The position numbers and the translations under genes are program-made. A stretch of 64,000 nucleotides of DNA, taken from positions 3,041,029 to 3,105,028 of the forward strand of contig VUYV01000011.1 in NCBI GenBank assembly GCA_008711295.1. Direction: 5' to 3'. The notes beneath the pieces were generated by a model that made no database searches, was not told where the DNA came from, and worked only from the letters and a program-made list of their open reading frames with translations. The first letter of the stretch is position 1, and each line of letters starts with the position of its first letter. This stretch comes from Anarhynchus alexandrinus (taxonomy: Eukaryota; Chordata; Aves; Charadriiformes; Charadriidae). Of the stretch, positions 22,807 through 35,400 are shown one piece after another.

Positions 22807-24910
22807 TCAGCTGTGAAGCTGTACCCTTCACTTCTGTTCCTATTGTCCTAAAAGAAACCCACATTTCCCTGTGGTCCCTTATGTACTTTTACAAATGTGT
22901 TCCCGGCTTCTTCCTTATAACTCTTCATCTGCCCTACCCTTGTCTCCTCCTTGCTTCTGCGTACTGTCCTCTCTGGGTTCTGCCGTGTTTGGCTTTCAGG
23001 CTGCTCCCTACAGGGTCATTTCCTACTGCTGCTGTGCTCCGATTGCTCACAGTGCTGAGCAGCACGCAATCCAGCTATAATAAAAGCTGGGCTTTCCCAA
23101 CACCGTTATAATCCGGCCAATTTGTTCGGTTGGATTCGCAGCTTAGCTTTTCTCTTTCCTCTTTTGGTGATGGTCCAGGCTTTTGAATCCTGTGACAATA
23201 GGCAGAAGGTATTCCATTCAGCCCCATTAAACCTCTTCCGTGTACAGCAGCTTACAGGCAGATAGCTGGGGAGATGTCACAAGAAATCACAGCGTTTGAA
23301 CTGGCTGGCAGTTTCCTCTGAGGCTACTCCTGCCGGTGGAGCTAGCTCCAGGTCAGATAGCTCCCAACAGCAGGTTTCCTTCATGCTGCGTGGGAGACAC
23401 CGTGAGAAGACACTAAATCCCTCCATGGGATAGTATGGGAGCTCTCTTGGATTGTTTCACGTGGTGAAAGCATGTCCTTTGCAAGGCAGCCGGCACGCTC
23501 CCTTGGAGCATTGGGAACACTGATGTGCGCGGCAGGGTTTGGAGCTCCAGTGCCGGTGTTCCCAGGGCAGCCGCTTCTGCTGCTCACGCTCCGTTCCGTC
23601 GGTCAGCTGCAGAGGAAGCAAGCTTCAAACCATAAACTCTGGTACAAGAGGGAGCAGTTTTCAACTCCTTAGGTTTGTAATAAGTGGAATTTTAGTGTTT
23701 GAGCAAATGCACATGTATCTAGGCAAATGGCTGGGCTTGCGTCTTTCACCATGCCCATGTAAGGACCAGATCCTGCATTGCGATGGGAAAAGATACTGTA
23801 AAGTAAGAAGGAAGTGCATTTTTATTTTTCCATTATTTTAAGTGAAAACACCATGTCACTGAAAGCCATTCATTTACTGGATACTTCTGTTAATAATTAT
23901 AATTACTGATAAGTAAGCCAGAGGTGGATTAATTTCAGACTTCTACTGGGGATTTAAATTCAAGGCTGAGGTCAGGCCAGGGCTCATAGTCAACAAACAA
24001 AATCTCAGAAACCATTTTTTTAATGATTCTTTTTTACTAGAAATAACAGAAATACCCAAAGAGTAGGATTAATCAATTAGACATTGCATATGGTCCACTG
24101 CTTTTAGGGTTTTTTTGCAGTTAGGTTGGTAGCCAGACTACTCCTGTGAGAGTTTGCTTTTTCTTTCTGGGTCTGGATCCAGTCTAAAAAGCAGATCAGG
24201 AGCCAAGGATTCAGTTCTTCAGTACTCCCCCTGCAGAAATGTATGCAGGCTCAAACGAGATTTCTGTTTAAACCACCACTAATAATATTAACAACTGAAT
24301 TTAAAGCAGTGTTCAATGTCTGAGAATATTTTTCCTGTAAGAATCATAAAGCAATTTTCAAACAATATGCAAATCCAGGAGAACTAGGGAACTTATTAGG
24401 TATACGACATAATATTATGAGGTTTGATGCAGAAAGTGGAATTAATGCTGAAGGTGCCTTTACTGAAGAACAGACATGCTTTATTGTGGTCTGTAGCCAT
24501 GAGCTTTACTGATCATATCTCTATTGCATACATACCAGTATAACACTCGGATACTCAGATACCAGGATGCCACTGTCAAATGAAAGCAGGGCTCTCCCTT
24601 TATTCTTCAGGTATTACAAATTTCTGATAAGGAATGTGGATGGAAGTTGCCAGGGTAATGCAGTGACCGCGTTAACGAAGCGTGCTCTAGTTTATGAGTC
24701 TACCAGTGCTGAGGCACAGTTCCCTAATACACTTTTTTCTGTCCATAAGCATGACTGTGTTTACATATGACTATTTCTGTTTCCCAAATGTACTCTAATC
24801 TGCCCTGTAATAACAATATCTATTGGTAGAGGAAGAAAAATTTTCATCTGTAAAATATCTATATTTATTCTGATTTGTTTGATATTATGCAAATAATTTC
24901 TCTTATTTTC

Positions 24911-24957
24911 ATCCCTTATATTTCTTCCCTTATATTTCTCTTATATTTCATCCCTTT
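24911..24957. repeat. Imperfect tandem repeat of TCCCTTATATTTC
   Basis: Two nearly exact copies of a unit of about 15 bp containing CCCTTATATTTCT, plus a partial third copy, lie side by side. It is a short degenerate minisatellite or low-complexity tract in an AT-rich part of the intron. Confidence 0.7.
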
Positions 24958-25409
24958 AGAATTGTTTCCCAACACATTTAATAGTTGAGTCTCTAAGCAG
25001 ATGTGCTATGAGAAAAGCTGTCATTCTTTTTTTGTGGTTGCTTTTTATTACAGGACTTACAGTATAGATAATTTTCACATCGTTTAGGAATGTGGTCAGC
25101 ACCATTTTATGACAATCAGTGTTACAGTCTGCACTTGGCAGTGAAATTGTGACTGCTCAATGCGCACATTTTATTAGGGAAATTCATTCCACTTGAGAGA
25201 TGCAGAATGGAAATTATTTTCCTTAAGAAATGCAAAATCAGAAAAAAAGATGGAAGTTTTATTTTTATGTGTTTTATCAGCTGGGAAGTAAATTGTAAAC
25301 CACAGAGCAGGAAATGCTCTGAATAAAGATGGTGGCAGGATAAGGCAGTTAAGACCCACTCTTCTGAAGGGAAGAAAAAGTTAATATTTTCAAAGAATGA
25401 CTTAATCAC

Positions 25410-25640
25410 CTTCTCTGAGACTTAGGTAGCTGAGGATGCAATAACCTATTAGGGCTGAGTTTGCCAAGAGCCTTGCTTGGCTGCTCCTAATTAGTCATCC
25501 AGCTCTCATTGATGTCAGTGGGAATTAGGTAACACAGCTCTTTGAGCATCTGAGTTAAGTAGAGCACCTGTGTTTAGTTTTTCAAAGCTGCCTGGTTTAG
25601 GGCTGTATTTATGTAGAAATATTTAGCCTCAGCACCTAAA
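25410..25640. repeat. Possible ancient dispersed repeat
   Basis: The stretch around 25510-25530 (CATTGATGTCAGTGGGAATT, then AGGTAACACAGCTCTTTGAG) and the later CAGCACCTAAATT resemble a repeat common in bird and reptile genomes, whose core reads like CATTGACTTCAATGGGA followed by TTAGGCACCTAA. The copy is eroded and I cannot name the family or set its ends. Confidence 0.3.
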
Positions 25641-26944
25641 TTTGTTGTGAAAATGGTTTTTCGGCTTCTGAATCGCAGAAGTGCTTTCCAGTATCCTGCC
25701 CATAGTGCGGGACTGTAATAGATCTGTGGCCGAGAGGTCAGGCAGCCGTGTGCCCCAGGAACAGGAGTGAAGTGTGGCTGATTCCCAGTTGTGCCCCCTC
25801 TGACCCGGAGAGCGGGAGCTCAGTCTCTGGGACCCGGCTGTTGTCAGATGGGGCTCTACTGACAGTGTATGCTGCCTTTCATCAATGTGTGTTATCGTGA
25901 TCTTTGGGAACGTCTCGCTTGGAGACTGTTATCTTAAATAAACTAAGCCAACGCAGGGATGGACGAGTCTCTAGAAATGGGGAAAACACGAAGTAACAGA
26001 TGCATTACTCTTCTTTAGTTTCATGTGGGACTTTCCCGTTTGTTTGCAACATATAAACGATTTGGGCTGGAATATCAAATGGAGGGTATTGAAATTTGCT
26101 ACTGGCTGCAGCATTGGTGATAACAGCAAATAACGCAGCCTTCCTGAGAGAAGATTTGAATCTTCTTGCTACTCATCCAGAAAATGAAAAATGTATGTAT
26201 TATGTGTAGATAAGTATCAAACAATAAACCTGGGGGAAAACAAGAAAGCACATTAAATGAAATGGGTTCAGCAACCACAAAAAAAAGATGTAGGAGACTG
26301 GCAGCTGGAACAGCATACGTTATTGCTTTTATTCCTTGCCTTGAATATCACATTTGGGTTTGCTCGTGCTTTGTAGGTCTGACTGTGAAAGGACACGGGG
26401 CTGAGAGAAGCAAAGATAGTTTAATGTACTGACAGCACTGGCAGCCAAGTGTACAGAAATAGCTTTTGCCTGGATTGGTTATAAGCGTGCAGCAGGGTTT
26501 AAAAACGGCGTGCTGTCACGGGCACGGGATGGGTTAAGAATAACCAGACTTATCTGAAATCCATCAGAATGTGACCGAGATCAGAGCCTTGCTGGCATGC
26601 TGCTGCTTCAGCGGTGGCACTGGACACTGCCTTGCTGGGACCAAACATGACAGTAGCGTCAGGGCTAGTAAAAGTTTACAATTTATGAGCACAAATTCAA
26701 GACAATTTTTTTTTTTCTTTCTTGGTAGAAGAGTTGGGACTGAAGAGGTATTTTGAAATGCAGAGACGTTGCCTTTAGAAGAACTAAATGCCAGGCCTGT
26801 TGGCTCGAGGGCCTTTTTCCTGTCCAGTAATTTTTGTTCATATCCTAAAGGAACAACCACTGCTGATAATTTGCCAATGCCTATTTTTTAGGTTAGAAAG
26901 TAATAGTTTGCTTAATGTTTAACTTAATCCATGAAATTCTTTCC

Positions 26945-27080
26945 TTCCGGAGAAGAGAAGTTCAGTGGTTAATGCAGGGGATTGGGAAATCTGCTCCTTT
27001 TTGTCTCATTGATTTATTTTGTGATGTTGGAAAAGCCTCTCACATCTCCTGGCTGTATCTGCAATATGATTGCAGATGTA
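26945..27080 (+). mobile_element. MIR-like SINE relic
   Basis: The order of blocks follows the sense MIR consensus: CAGTGGTTAATGCAGGGGAT, then GGGAAATCTG, then CTCATTGATTTATTTTGTGA in place of the GCCACTGACTTGCTGTGTGACC region, then GGAAAAGCCTCTCACATCTC, then TATCTGCAATATG in place of ATCTGTAAAATG. Divergence is high, as for an ancient copy. The tRNA-derived head and the CORE region are both represented; the 3' end is uncertain. Confidence 0.5.
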
Positions 27081-29208
27081 TGGTTTCAGAGGTTTGCTAA
27101 GAGGATTTGATTCTGGTAAAGAAACCCTGTGCCTTCCATAGTATAATTCTAGAAATGACCAGTTACAAAAATAATTTGTTTTTAAAATCATCAGTCAACG
27201 TTGGAAGAAACAGTACTTCCAAAACCTGTCAGGAAAGCCTGTTCTGCGGGTGCTTCTATATGCAAAACCAGTTAGGGAGCCAAAACAAATTTATTCATCT
27301 GGCAATGGGGGAAACCCGGGCTAATGAGGAAGGATTGGAGCAGAACCAAAATAACGATTCAGAGGTTATCAAGCTTGTTGTGAAGGATTTGGGGCACCCG
27401 TTATCCTTGAGCCTCCCTTCTAGAAATGTTTGACTCAGTGCCCCACAGGATCTTCTGAGAGTCTCTGATTGAAGGCTGGTGATGGTTGGTTTCATGCCCC
27501 AGAACACAGGCAGCCCGTAGGGTTGAATCGCCCATAAACACAAAAGGGATCTTTAGGTCCACGCAGAAGAGAAGCATCTGGTCCTGCTGTGCTTTGTGGA
27601 TAAACCTGGAACTGAGGAGAGGAAGAGGGATGGGGACTTCCTCTTCTTATCTGGATGTCTTGTTCTGGTGAGCCCCTGCTAGCAGGTTAATTGCACGCAC
27701 TGAGGTGTCTGTCACCATTGACTCATGTCCTGCCGGGCAGGAGGAGATGGGGTGGAGTTCTCTTTTCACTAACATGCCAGAATTGAATATAGCCTGTCCT
27801 GTCCTCTGCGTGTCACGTCTCTGAAAAACAAGAATAGGGAGCTTATGTTACAAATATAATTATATCATGGAGAAGAATCCAGCTTGTCATTGCCATGTCT
27901 ATATTTAATACGGTCGCACTATTGTTTAATGAAGATCTTTTTCCACTCTGAAGAGGAGGGCACTAGGGACAGTCATGCTCAATGGGGTGTTTGCTGCCAG
28001 GGTGATAAATTATCCCCCAGTGGTGCCTGGGGTCAGATGGGACTTTTCGGTGCCCTGCGCTTCCTATTGTTGATCACTATGTAATTTTGACATTGCTTAT
28101 CTGGAGAGTCCCTTTATTTTTAATGCTGTTGAGGATGTAGCCTCGCTGGTTATAAAAGGAGCATTTTTGTCATGTACACGTGCCTAGTGCAACCCGATAT
28201 GCGATTCTGAACTGGTTGGGGGCGATGTAAGACATCCCATTACATTTGATAGGGTTTTATCAGGCTGTACTGTATGTTGCAAGGGAAGGCATTGCTTAAA
28301 ATGTGTTTTAATGCTGTTGACTACAGGCCAGGTGGAGCTGACATCTCACATGTACCTAAGGTGGAGCATTTCCTTCTAAGCACCGGGAAGTAGAGGTGAT
28401 GTTCCTCAGTAAACAAGACTTTGAACTCTGAGAGTCTCTGGTACTGCCCTTAGCATCCAGCAGTTGCCACTGAAGAGAGAGGAGGAAGCATTAGCATTGA
28501 AAGAGTGTTGAACAACAGGTAAAGCAAGTCAGGTCTCTCTGGAGAGCCACCGCCTCCCGCTTTGAGTTAGGAGGAGAGCTGAGCTTCCTTTCTGGCGTGG
28601 CTGTATCATAACAGCGCATTAAACAATTACTGTTCGGTGCAGCTGGCTTCACCTGTTCACCCCATGCCACCAAAGGATTTGCGCTGGGAATCCTTTTCAT
28701 TACACACACAGGGCTTGGTGGTTTGTGTCCATAGAGTTTTGCATTCAGCTCCCAATGCTGTTGCTGTGTAAAATTTTGCTTGTAGCAAGCCTGGAAAGAA
28801 AAAAACCATTTGTGGCAATAGGGAACCGTCCCCTGGAGTGCTGCACGCATCCGAGATGATCTGTTTTCCTCTGTCCTTCTGTCTGTTGAGGTAACAAGGT
28901 GCCTTCTTTAGGAGTTAGGGTGTATAAAAAGTACCAGACCTCAAGCGGCTCTGGCTGTAGGAGACACAATGATCTATTGGTAGATCCATTTCCACCCTTT
29001 CCATCTTCTTGACTAGTCTGCAGCTGACTGTCTTTCATGCGGGCTGTTCCCAGAAACACAAGCAGAGGATCAAATAACAACATGTTTTGACTCCAAACTC
29101 TGGAGTGACTTATCATGTTATCAGAGCTTTTGATTTAATTGAAATTTCACAGATAACCCTAGACCTGCTTTTAAGTGCAGACTCAAGTGCCAGTGGGAAT
29201 TCAATTAA

Positions 29209-29234
29209 CCCCACCCCCCCAACCCCCCAGCCCC
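29209..29234 (-). other. C-rich tract; potential G-quadruplex on the minus strand
   Basis: Four C runs of 4, 7, 6 and 4 bases are separated by A, AA and AG. The minus strand therefore has four G runs with loops of one or two bases, a textbook intramolecular G-quadruplex pattern. The + strand RNA would be a poly-C-binding-protein type site. It lies about 125 bp before the pseudo-exon at 29358. Confidence 0.75.
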
Positions 29235-29357
29235 TTTTAATGCTTGCATTTTGTTTAGGAGGTTTATGGAAGGGATTTGCTACTGCTTATCTCTAGCTAG
29301 AGCTGCGTGTCTGGGTTCAAAGATACCCTTTGTCTTTGGGCCACTTTCTTTTTCCAG

Positions 29358-29422
29358 TTATGCCAGAGTTTGATTGGAACGACCCTGCTGACAGTAGTGG
29401 ACTATTCGAGATTTACGCTGAT
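29358..29422 (+). other. Candidate cryptic or poison exon (65 nt)
   Basis: The segment is preceded by ACTTTCTTTTTCCAG and followed by GTAAGG, so both splice sites are close to consensus. Joined after exon B, whose last two bases are GA, it would read Asp-Tyr-Ala-Arg-Val and then stop. Inclusion would therefore truncate the protein just after the PX domain or send the mRNA to decay. Its length is not a multiple of three. Two other frames are open but do not fit the phase of exon B. It matches no SH3PXD2A coding sequence I know. It may simply be one of the many decoy exons found in long introns. Confidence 0.25.
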
Positions 29423-32400
29423 GTAAGGATTGCAGAATTTGTTGTGTTAAAAGTAGAATTCTTTCCTTGTTTCCATTCACAGCTCTTAAAACAATTGGCC
29501 TAAGCTCAGGAAAGATGTTCGTTTAAACAGACCTCGGATATATTCTGAATAGAGGATTGACTGTGGCTTTGCAATACTTTAGTCTAATCTAATAAATGCT
29601 GGTTATTTGCTGGATTCTTGCAAGCTGTATTTGCTTCCCAGCTCCAAGGAGTTTTAATAGCCACTCCAGTAATGCTGACTGCAGCGCACTGTGGTGAACC
29701 TCAGAACATTGTATATGTCTGATTACATTTGCTTTCAATTACAGTCTTGTGGGTTTGAAAAATCAGAGCAGTTCAGGCTCATTTGGGAACCAGCGCAAAA
29801 AATCACTGGTAACCTGAGATACCTAGTGCTTGAAAATAGAAAAGAAGAAGAAAATGTTGAATGTTGGGGGCCAAAAAGTGTCTATTTTGCTTTCTGAGAA
29901 GAGACCCATTGCAGCAACTGTGGGGTTAGGATGGCAGGGGCACCATATCTAACAGATAAACATTTTCCTTTCCCATCCAAGCATGCCGGGAATGAAGTGT
30001 GAATGACTCATACCAGAGACAGCGTTCATCAGAGACTTGAAGCTGTCCTGGTTCACTAGTGAATTAGCAATGTTGCCATCTTTGCTGATCCCTCTTGTAT
30101 GGGTTGCTGGTCTCAGTCCTTTTTCCAATGATTACATCCTCACCAACGTTGTCCTCTCTTGCTAGGGGTGCTGTAGAGTTCTTGAGGATGTTAAGATTAA
30201 ATCAGTCTTCTTATTTCCATCAAAATGCAGTATTCTGTGGAGATGTTGATTATCCTCTAAATCTGGCTAAAAGAGAAGCTTTCTTTTCATGAAAACGTTT
30301 TACCAAAAATGAACCTCTCGGTTCCTGTTGAAACATGGTCCCAAAATCCAGAATTTGGATAGTTTTCATCAGCCCTACTGGGCAGCAGGATGGCTGTAGG
30401 GTGAAGAGATGTGTACAGAGGCATCCAGCAGATGGCTTTGCAGGTGACCCCTTGCAGTGGCATTTAGGTCTCTGGGTGCTGTGTGGTTGGGACTTGATCT
30501 GCTGTTTGCGGGGCTGCGGGGTGTCTGGTCCTGCCTACTTCATGCCTCGCTCTTCCAGCGGGCAGCTCTGGGAGAGCATCGGGCAGTGGCCGATCCTTTT
30601 CTTCCCTGCCAGCATTTGACAAGCAAAGAAAGGGCGCATGAACACATTAAAGAGCAAGCCCTCGTGCAACACTTGTTTGGGGTGTTATGAATATTTACTG
30701 TATGAAAGAGGATCAGGGAGGGTTTCAGCATGAAAAAGCTCAGCCACAGCACTGTGACACCAGGGAGGGTGCAGTGAATTTTCACCCTCGGTCAGGAGAA
30801 TGATATAAGCTATTCTGAACTTAAGACCAGAAGGTGGGATGTAAGGCTGTCGTCAGCCCCCTGAAAATACGGGCAACCGCAGGCAAGGTATGCAGACTGA
30901 TTAACTGGGGTAGCTTTTACTCTGTAGCAGGGACCAGTACGTGTTGCCACAGTTCTGCATTTCTTTGTATGGGATGGGACATTTTAACAATACAGCTCCC
31001 AAATTTGGGGAAACATGTAGGTAACAAAAATGAGCGCTTTCCTTTCTGTGGTCCCAGTAATAAGGTTCTTCAGCTTGCACATAACTTCTGCAGTAACCTG
31101 GGTGCTGAGGCATCTTGCTGGGTCTGGATTACTTCCTTCACTTCCGTACATATCTTTATAGTGATAGTATATAGGGCCAGGGGCAACTAGAGAAAGCTGC
31201 AAGCGTCGTTCACATCCCTGCAAACAGCTTTAAACTCTTTCAGCAAGAGGTCAGTAGAAAAATATCTTATTGTTTGCCGGGTCGTCTGAATGCACAAAGC
31301 AGGGCTCTGTTGGACACGCACTAACAATGTTATTAATGTTCGTGATGCATCAGTGTCATCCCCTGGGGGGAGGAGGAACCCCCGGCGGCTGAACTGCACA
31401 GGCCATACCAGCTAATGAGATGCTCTTCTTGCCAGGCCGGACAAATAAGCTTCTGTTAATCTTCATTGTTATCGTTTTCATGCTCATCTGTGTGTTCGGG
31501 AGGGGGTTGTTTTACAGATGCTTGGCTGAGGGGATAGCAGAGTGCCCCGCACTAGCTAGCGAGCGGGCTCCGGAGGTGAGCTGGGACTTTAAGAAGAGGC
31601 AGACATTCAGCAGATGAGGAGAAAGCCTTGAATCCCTTCAATAAAGTAGTATGTTGGAGTGAGTGGTTGCAAGAAGTAGGAGTTCTGCAGAGGACGGAGA
31701 TAAAAGGAGGCTTTCAGGCAGGAGAGAGGATTCCTGCCTTTTCCAGATGTAGCATTTGCATTTGGAGAAGGAGAACTGCCAAAAGGCCAGGCTGATGAAG
31801 GATGCTTTGTGGTGCTTCCAGCCTACGAAAAACGCAATACTTTGAAAGTTAGGTGCTTGGGGATTATTAGGCAAGGGATGAAACAGGCATCGTAAGAGGA
31901 GTCCCTTTCCCCCCCCTTCTTATGGAGGGCTGGTCTCCAGTGCATTCTGTAATTCCTACCTTTTTTTTGTCTGCTTTTTCTTAAGGCTTTTTTCAAAATA
32001 TACTCTCTCCTCAATCATTCAGCATCCCCATAAATCAGGAAATTTTGGCCGTGCAGATTTATGACAAGTGTTTTATATTTAATTTTTTTGTTGACAGGCA
32101 TATAAACTACTGAGCCCTGGTTTGTTGCCCAATACGTTCTGATCCTTGGCAGGATAAATAATGTTTGTGAGAGAAGATTGAATTAATATCAGTGAGCAGA
32201 GAATTTTTGGCTTTAACAAACAAATGTTGCTTTCTGCCATGGTTTTGTCTATCCTAATATGTGCTCAGAAAATGTCCAATCTTATCTCCATTTCAGATAC
32301 ATTCAGTTCAGATGCAATCACATGCCAGGGAGCTGTATAAGTAAAAGATGTAATTTCAGTTTAAGAGAGCACTGACCCAAAATAGAGCATTTAACAGCTT

Positions 32401-35400
32401 GGGGCTCAGACAGTCCTTTGCAGGTTTCCTGAAGAAGTTTTGCCAATCATGTCTGCTTCTTCTTTTAAGACTTTATTTTCAAAACGTCAGAGAAAATTCC
32501 AAATTTTGAATGAAGTGGGACACAGCCCTACAGAGACACATGTCAAAAACATTTCATCTCCAGAGTAATGCAGCTAGATAACATTAAATTTCATTAACAC
32601 TCAGCCTCGTCCTGAGAGTGGTTCTCCTCCTCCAAACATTTATGCATGTGGGTAGTTTTCTACACAGTGAATAACTGTATTGAATTCAACGGGAGCACAC
32701 ATGCACCCAAAGTTATTTGTCTGTGTATTCACATGTATGTTTGCTTGATGGGAATGAAAAATTCTGGAGAGGGCTGGGATATAAGGGAGCTTCATTCATC
32801 AGTAACCCCTTCTGCAAATCATGTTAACTCTTCTCTCTTGTCTGGAGATGGATGTGTACGGAGTACACACACACAGGCTTTGGTGCCAACACAACAAATG
32901 TAACTTGAATTAAGTCACCAGCTTTCAAGGGATGAGGGTAGGTGACATCTATTCTTGGAGACTCCTAAACACAGATGTCACACAGCAAAACCTGCAGAGA
33001 GGCTCAACTGGGCTGAACATTTAGAGGTTTTATATAACAGATAATTTGTGTGTGCTCTGAATGCTCGATTTATGTTTTATTTTTACTAATATTTCATAAA
33101 GAAAACAAAAAAAAATGGGCTTGAAAGCAATTGGGTATGTATCTTTATCTTTGAGGGGACCTTTCAGTTGTGTAGCTGTAAAATTGAGGGAGCACCAATA
33201 CAGTCTCCATAAGGGAATGCAGCTGCTCTGAGACAGAGCAATAAGCACAAGGCAATGCAGAAAACCTTTCTGTGGCTGTATCTGCTGTAAAATCCTGTCG
33301 GATACCATTTTCACTGTGGCTTGTTTGCTTCAACTAATGCTTGCTCCGTGATCAGAGGGAATTCAGCCATCAAACAGGATTTGGCAGGTTTCACTCCTGT
33401 GTAAAGGACTAGGTCCTCATAAGCTGTCTAGTGTGAGTTGCAGACAATTGACTTACTGTCTCTTATTTTAGATACATACATAATTCTTTTATTTTACTGG
33501 AAATTTTAAAATTGTGTTTTGTTCTTACCTCGTGCTTTCTTTTTGCTTTCTTATACCATCCCTGACAGCATCAGCTTCTCTGCTTCATATTGACATATCT
33601 TTTCTTATGCCGTTTTTACTGTCCCTGAGATTTTCCATTCTCCTTACATCCCTTGGATATTTTTTGCTTCCCTCTTAATGCGTTCTGCCCTGCTTCCCCC
33701 AGCATTTCTACACTCATTTCTACTTCTCCCACTGGTACTCTGTACATTGGGTTTATTTGCTGTCTGATGCATTTATTCCATCGCTTTCTCTCTTTCCCAT
33801 GTCTTTTCATCACCAATCCCACATAAGAGATAACAGAGGGATGATAGGAGTGTCCTGGACAGAGGCGAGATCCTGAGGCTGAGGATAAGTGTGCCCTCGC
33901 TGCCTTGCAGAAGTTGCCTGATTGCTGGATTTGCTGCTAGCATAGATTCCAGGACAAGCCAGTAATAACAGAATCTGGGAGCAAACCCTGTGCCACGCAT
34001 GTATTGCATTTGGGGCAAGGGTCTACCCTCGCTTGTGTTAGTGGCCCTAATAACTAACTCACAGCAACATGGGGAAACCTGCTCTTTTGCCCCACTAAAG
34101 GCAACTTCTTTCGAGAGAAGTGATAGAAACCTAATTTGGCAGAAATAAAATCATCAAGGTCTTGTGCTGGTTTGTAACCTGTAATTTTGGTAGAAGTTGT
34201 CTCTGTGGTCTGCCAAACAGAAATTCGTCATCTCTGGCCTGAAGTTACTGGGTAATTAATCTTCCGTGGTGGGTAAGGTGGGCTGGATTTTCGGTCTGCA
34301 GGCATGGAGAGCTATGAGCTAACCCGCAGCACCGCTGAACCTTTTCTCTCTCCCCTACTTCTTCATTTTCCCATGACCTTAGGAAAAAACCAAAATCCAC
34401 ACTTCATAGGTCTCTTTTTTTCTAAATCACACTTTATGGAACACAGTTTTAATACTGTACGGTGCGTGTTTAATGATGTCCATATGGGTTTGTGGGTACA
34501 GGAATTAAATACATAACGGTTCACGATGACATAACACGGAAATGCAACTCCCGCAGTGCTGGTGTGTAGGCTGTAAAGGGTTATTAATAAAAATGAAGGT
34601 TTTAAATAGAAAACAAGCTTAGCAGCACCGTTTTGGCCTCGGGCCCATCTCTGAGTGATGGAAAAAAAAGAGGCTGGAATATATGGTCTTTCCTCAATAC
34701 ATGAAAATAAATACATTTTACCACCATCCCCTGCTAAATGTTTCAGAGAGAAAGCTGCAGGCCTGATGCATGGCATCTCTCTTCAATCAGAGCCTGAGCT
34801 CAGGGAGGTCTGGAGGGGATATTTCAGCAGGGTGCAGAACACATCAAACAAATACTAAGGGGGAGATTGATGCCTTAGATTATTAAAACGGGGTAAGGCC
34901 ACAATGTTTTGATTGGCAAAACTTTTCAACGGTCGGACATTAGTGTTTCAGAAGAGCAAACCGCTCTGTTTGTGGGTGAGCCAGGAAAATAACAACTCAC
35001 ACAGTTTGGGGGAATGACCTCAAGGAAATCCCATCCCGTCTTGTAACCAGAGTTGCTGCATCAGTAAGCCAAGGAAATTACATAATGCGCCTGTTAATAT
35101 TATAGACAAACAAAGCAAGTTTACTCTTCTGTGTTCAGCCTTGTCCTATCTGCAGTTGCCCCAAATCTTTTGTTTTAAGTCTTCAGAATAAATGAGACAG
35201 CAGTGGATGATGTGCTGAGAATCTGCTTCTGAAAACGCTGCATCTGAGACATCTCTCATTGGTTTCCCACTGGTGGTTAGCGACAGTGACTGTGTGGGCA
35301 GCACCAGCACAAACTGAATGTGGTCCTTCTCTTGGCTGGTTCTTTACCCAATGTTTTTGCTGGAGTTTGAGGTGGTCCCAGAGCAAAACACGTAGATCTA

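Noticed and set aside
29358..29422. In-frame coding exon of SH3PXD2A reading MPEFDWNDPADSSG
   Set aside because: That frame is incompatible with the phase left by exon B (two bases carried over), and the peptide is not part of any TKS5 isoform I know. It was kept only as a cryptic/poison exon candidate.
29358..29422. Retroviral-integrase-like reading (LLTVVDYSRF) in another frame of the same segment
   Set aside because: The resemblance covers about ten residues and no flanking integrase or LTR sequence is present, so it is coincidence.
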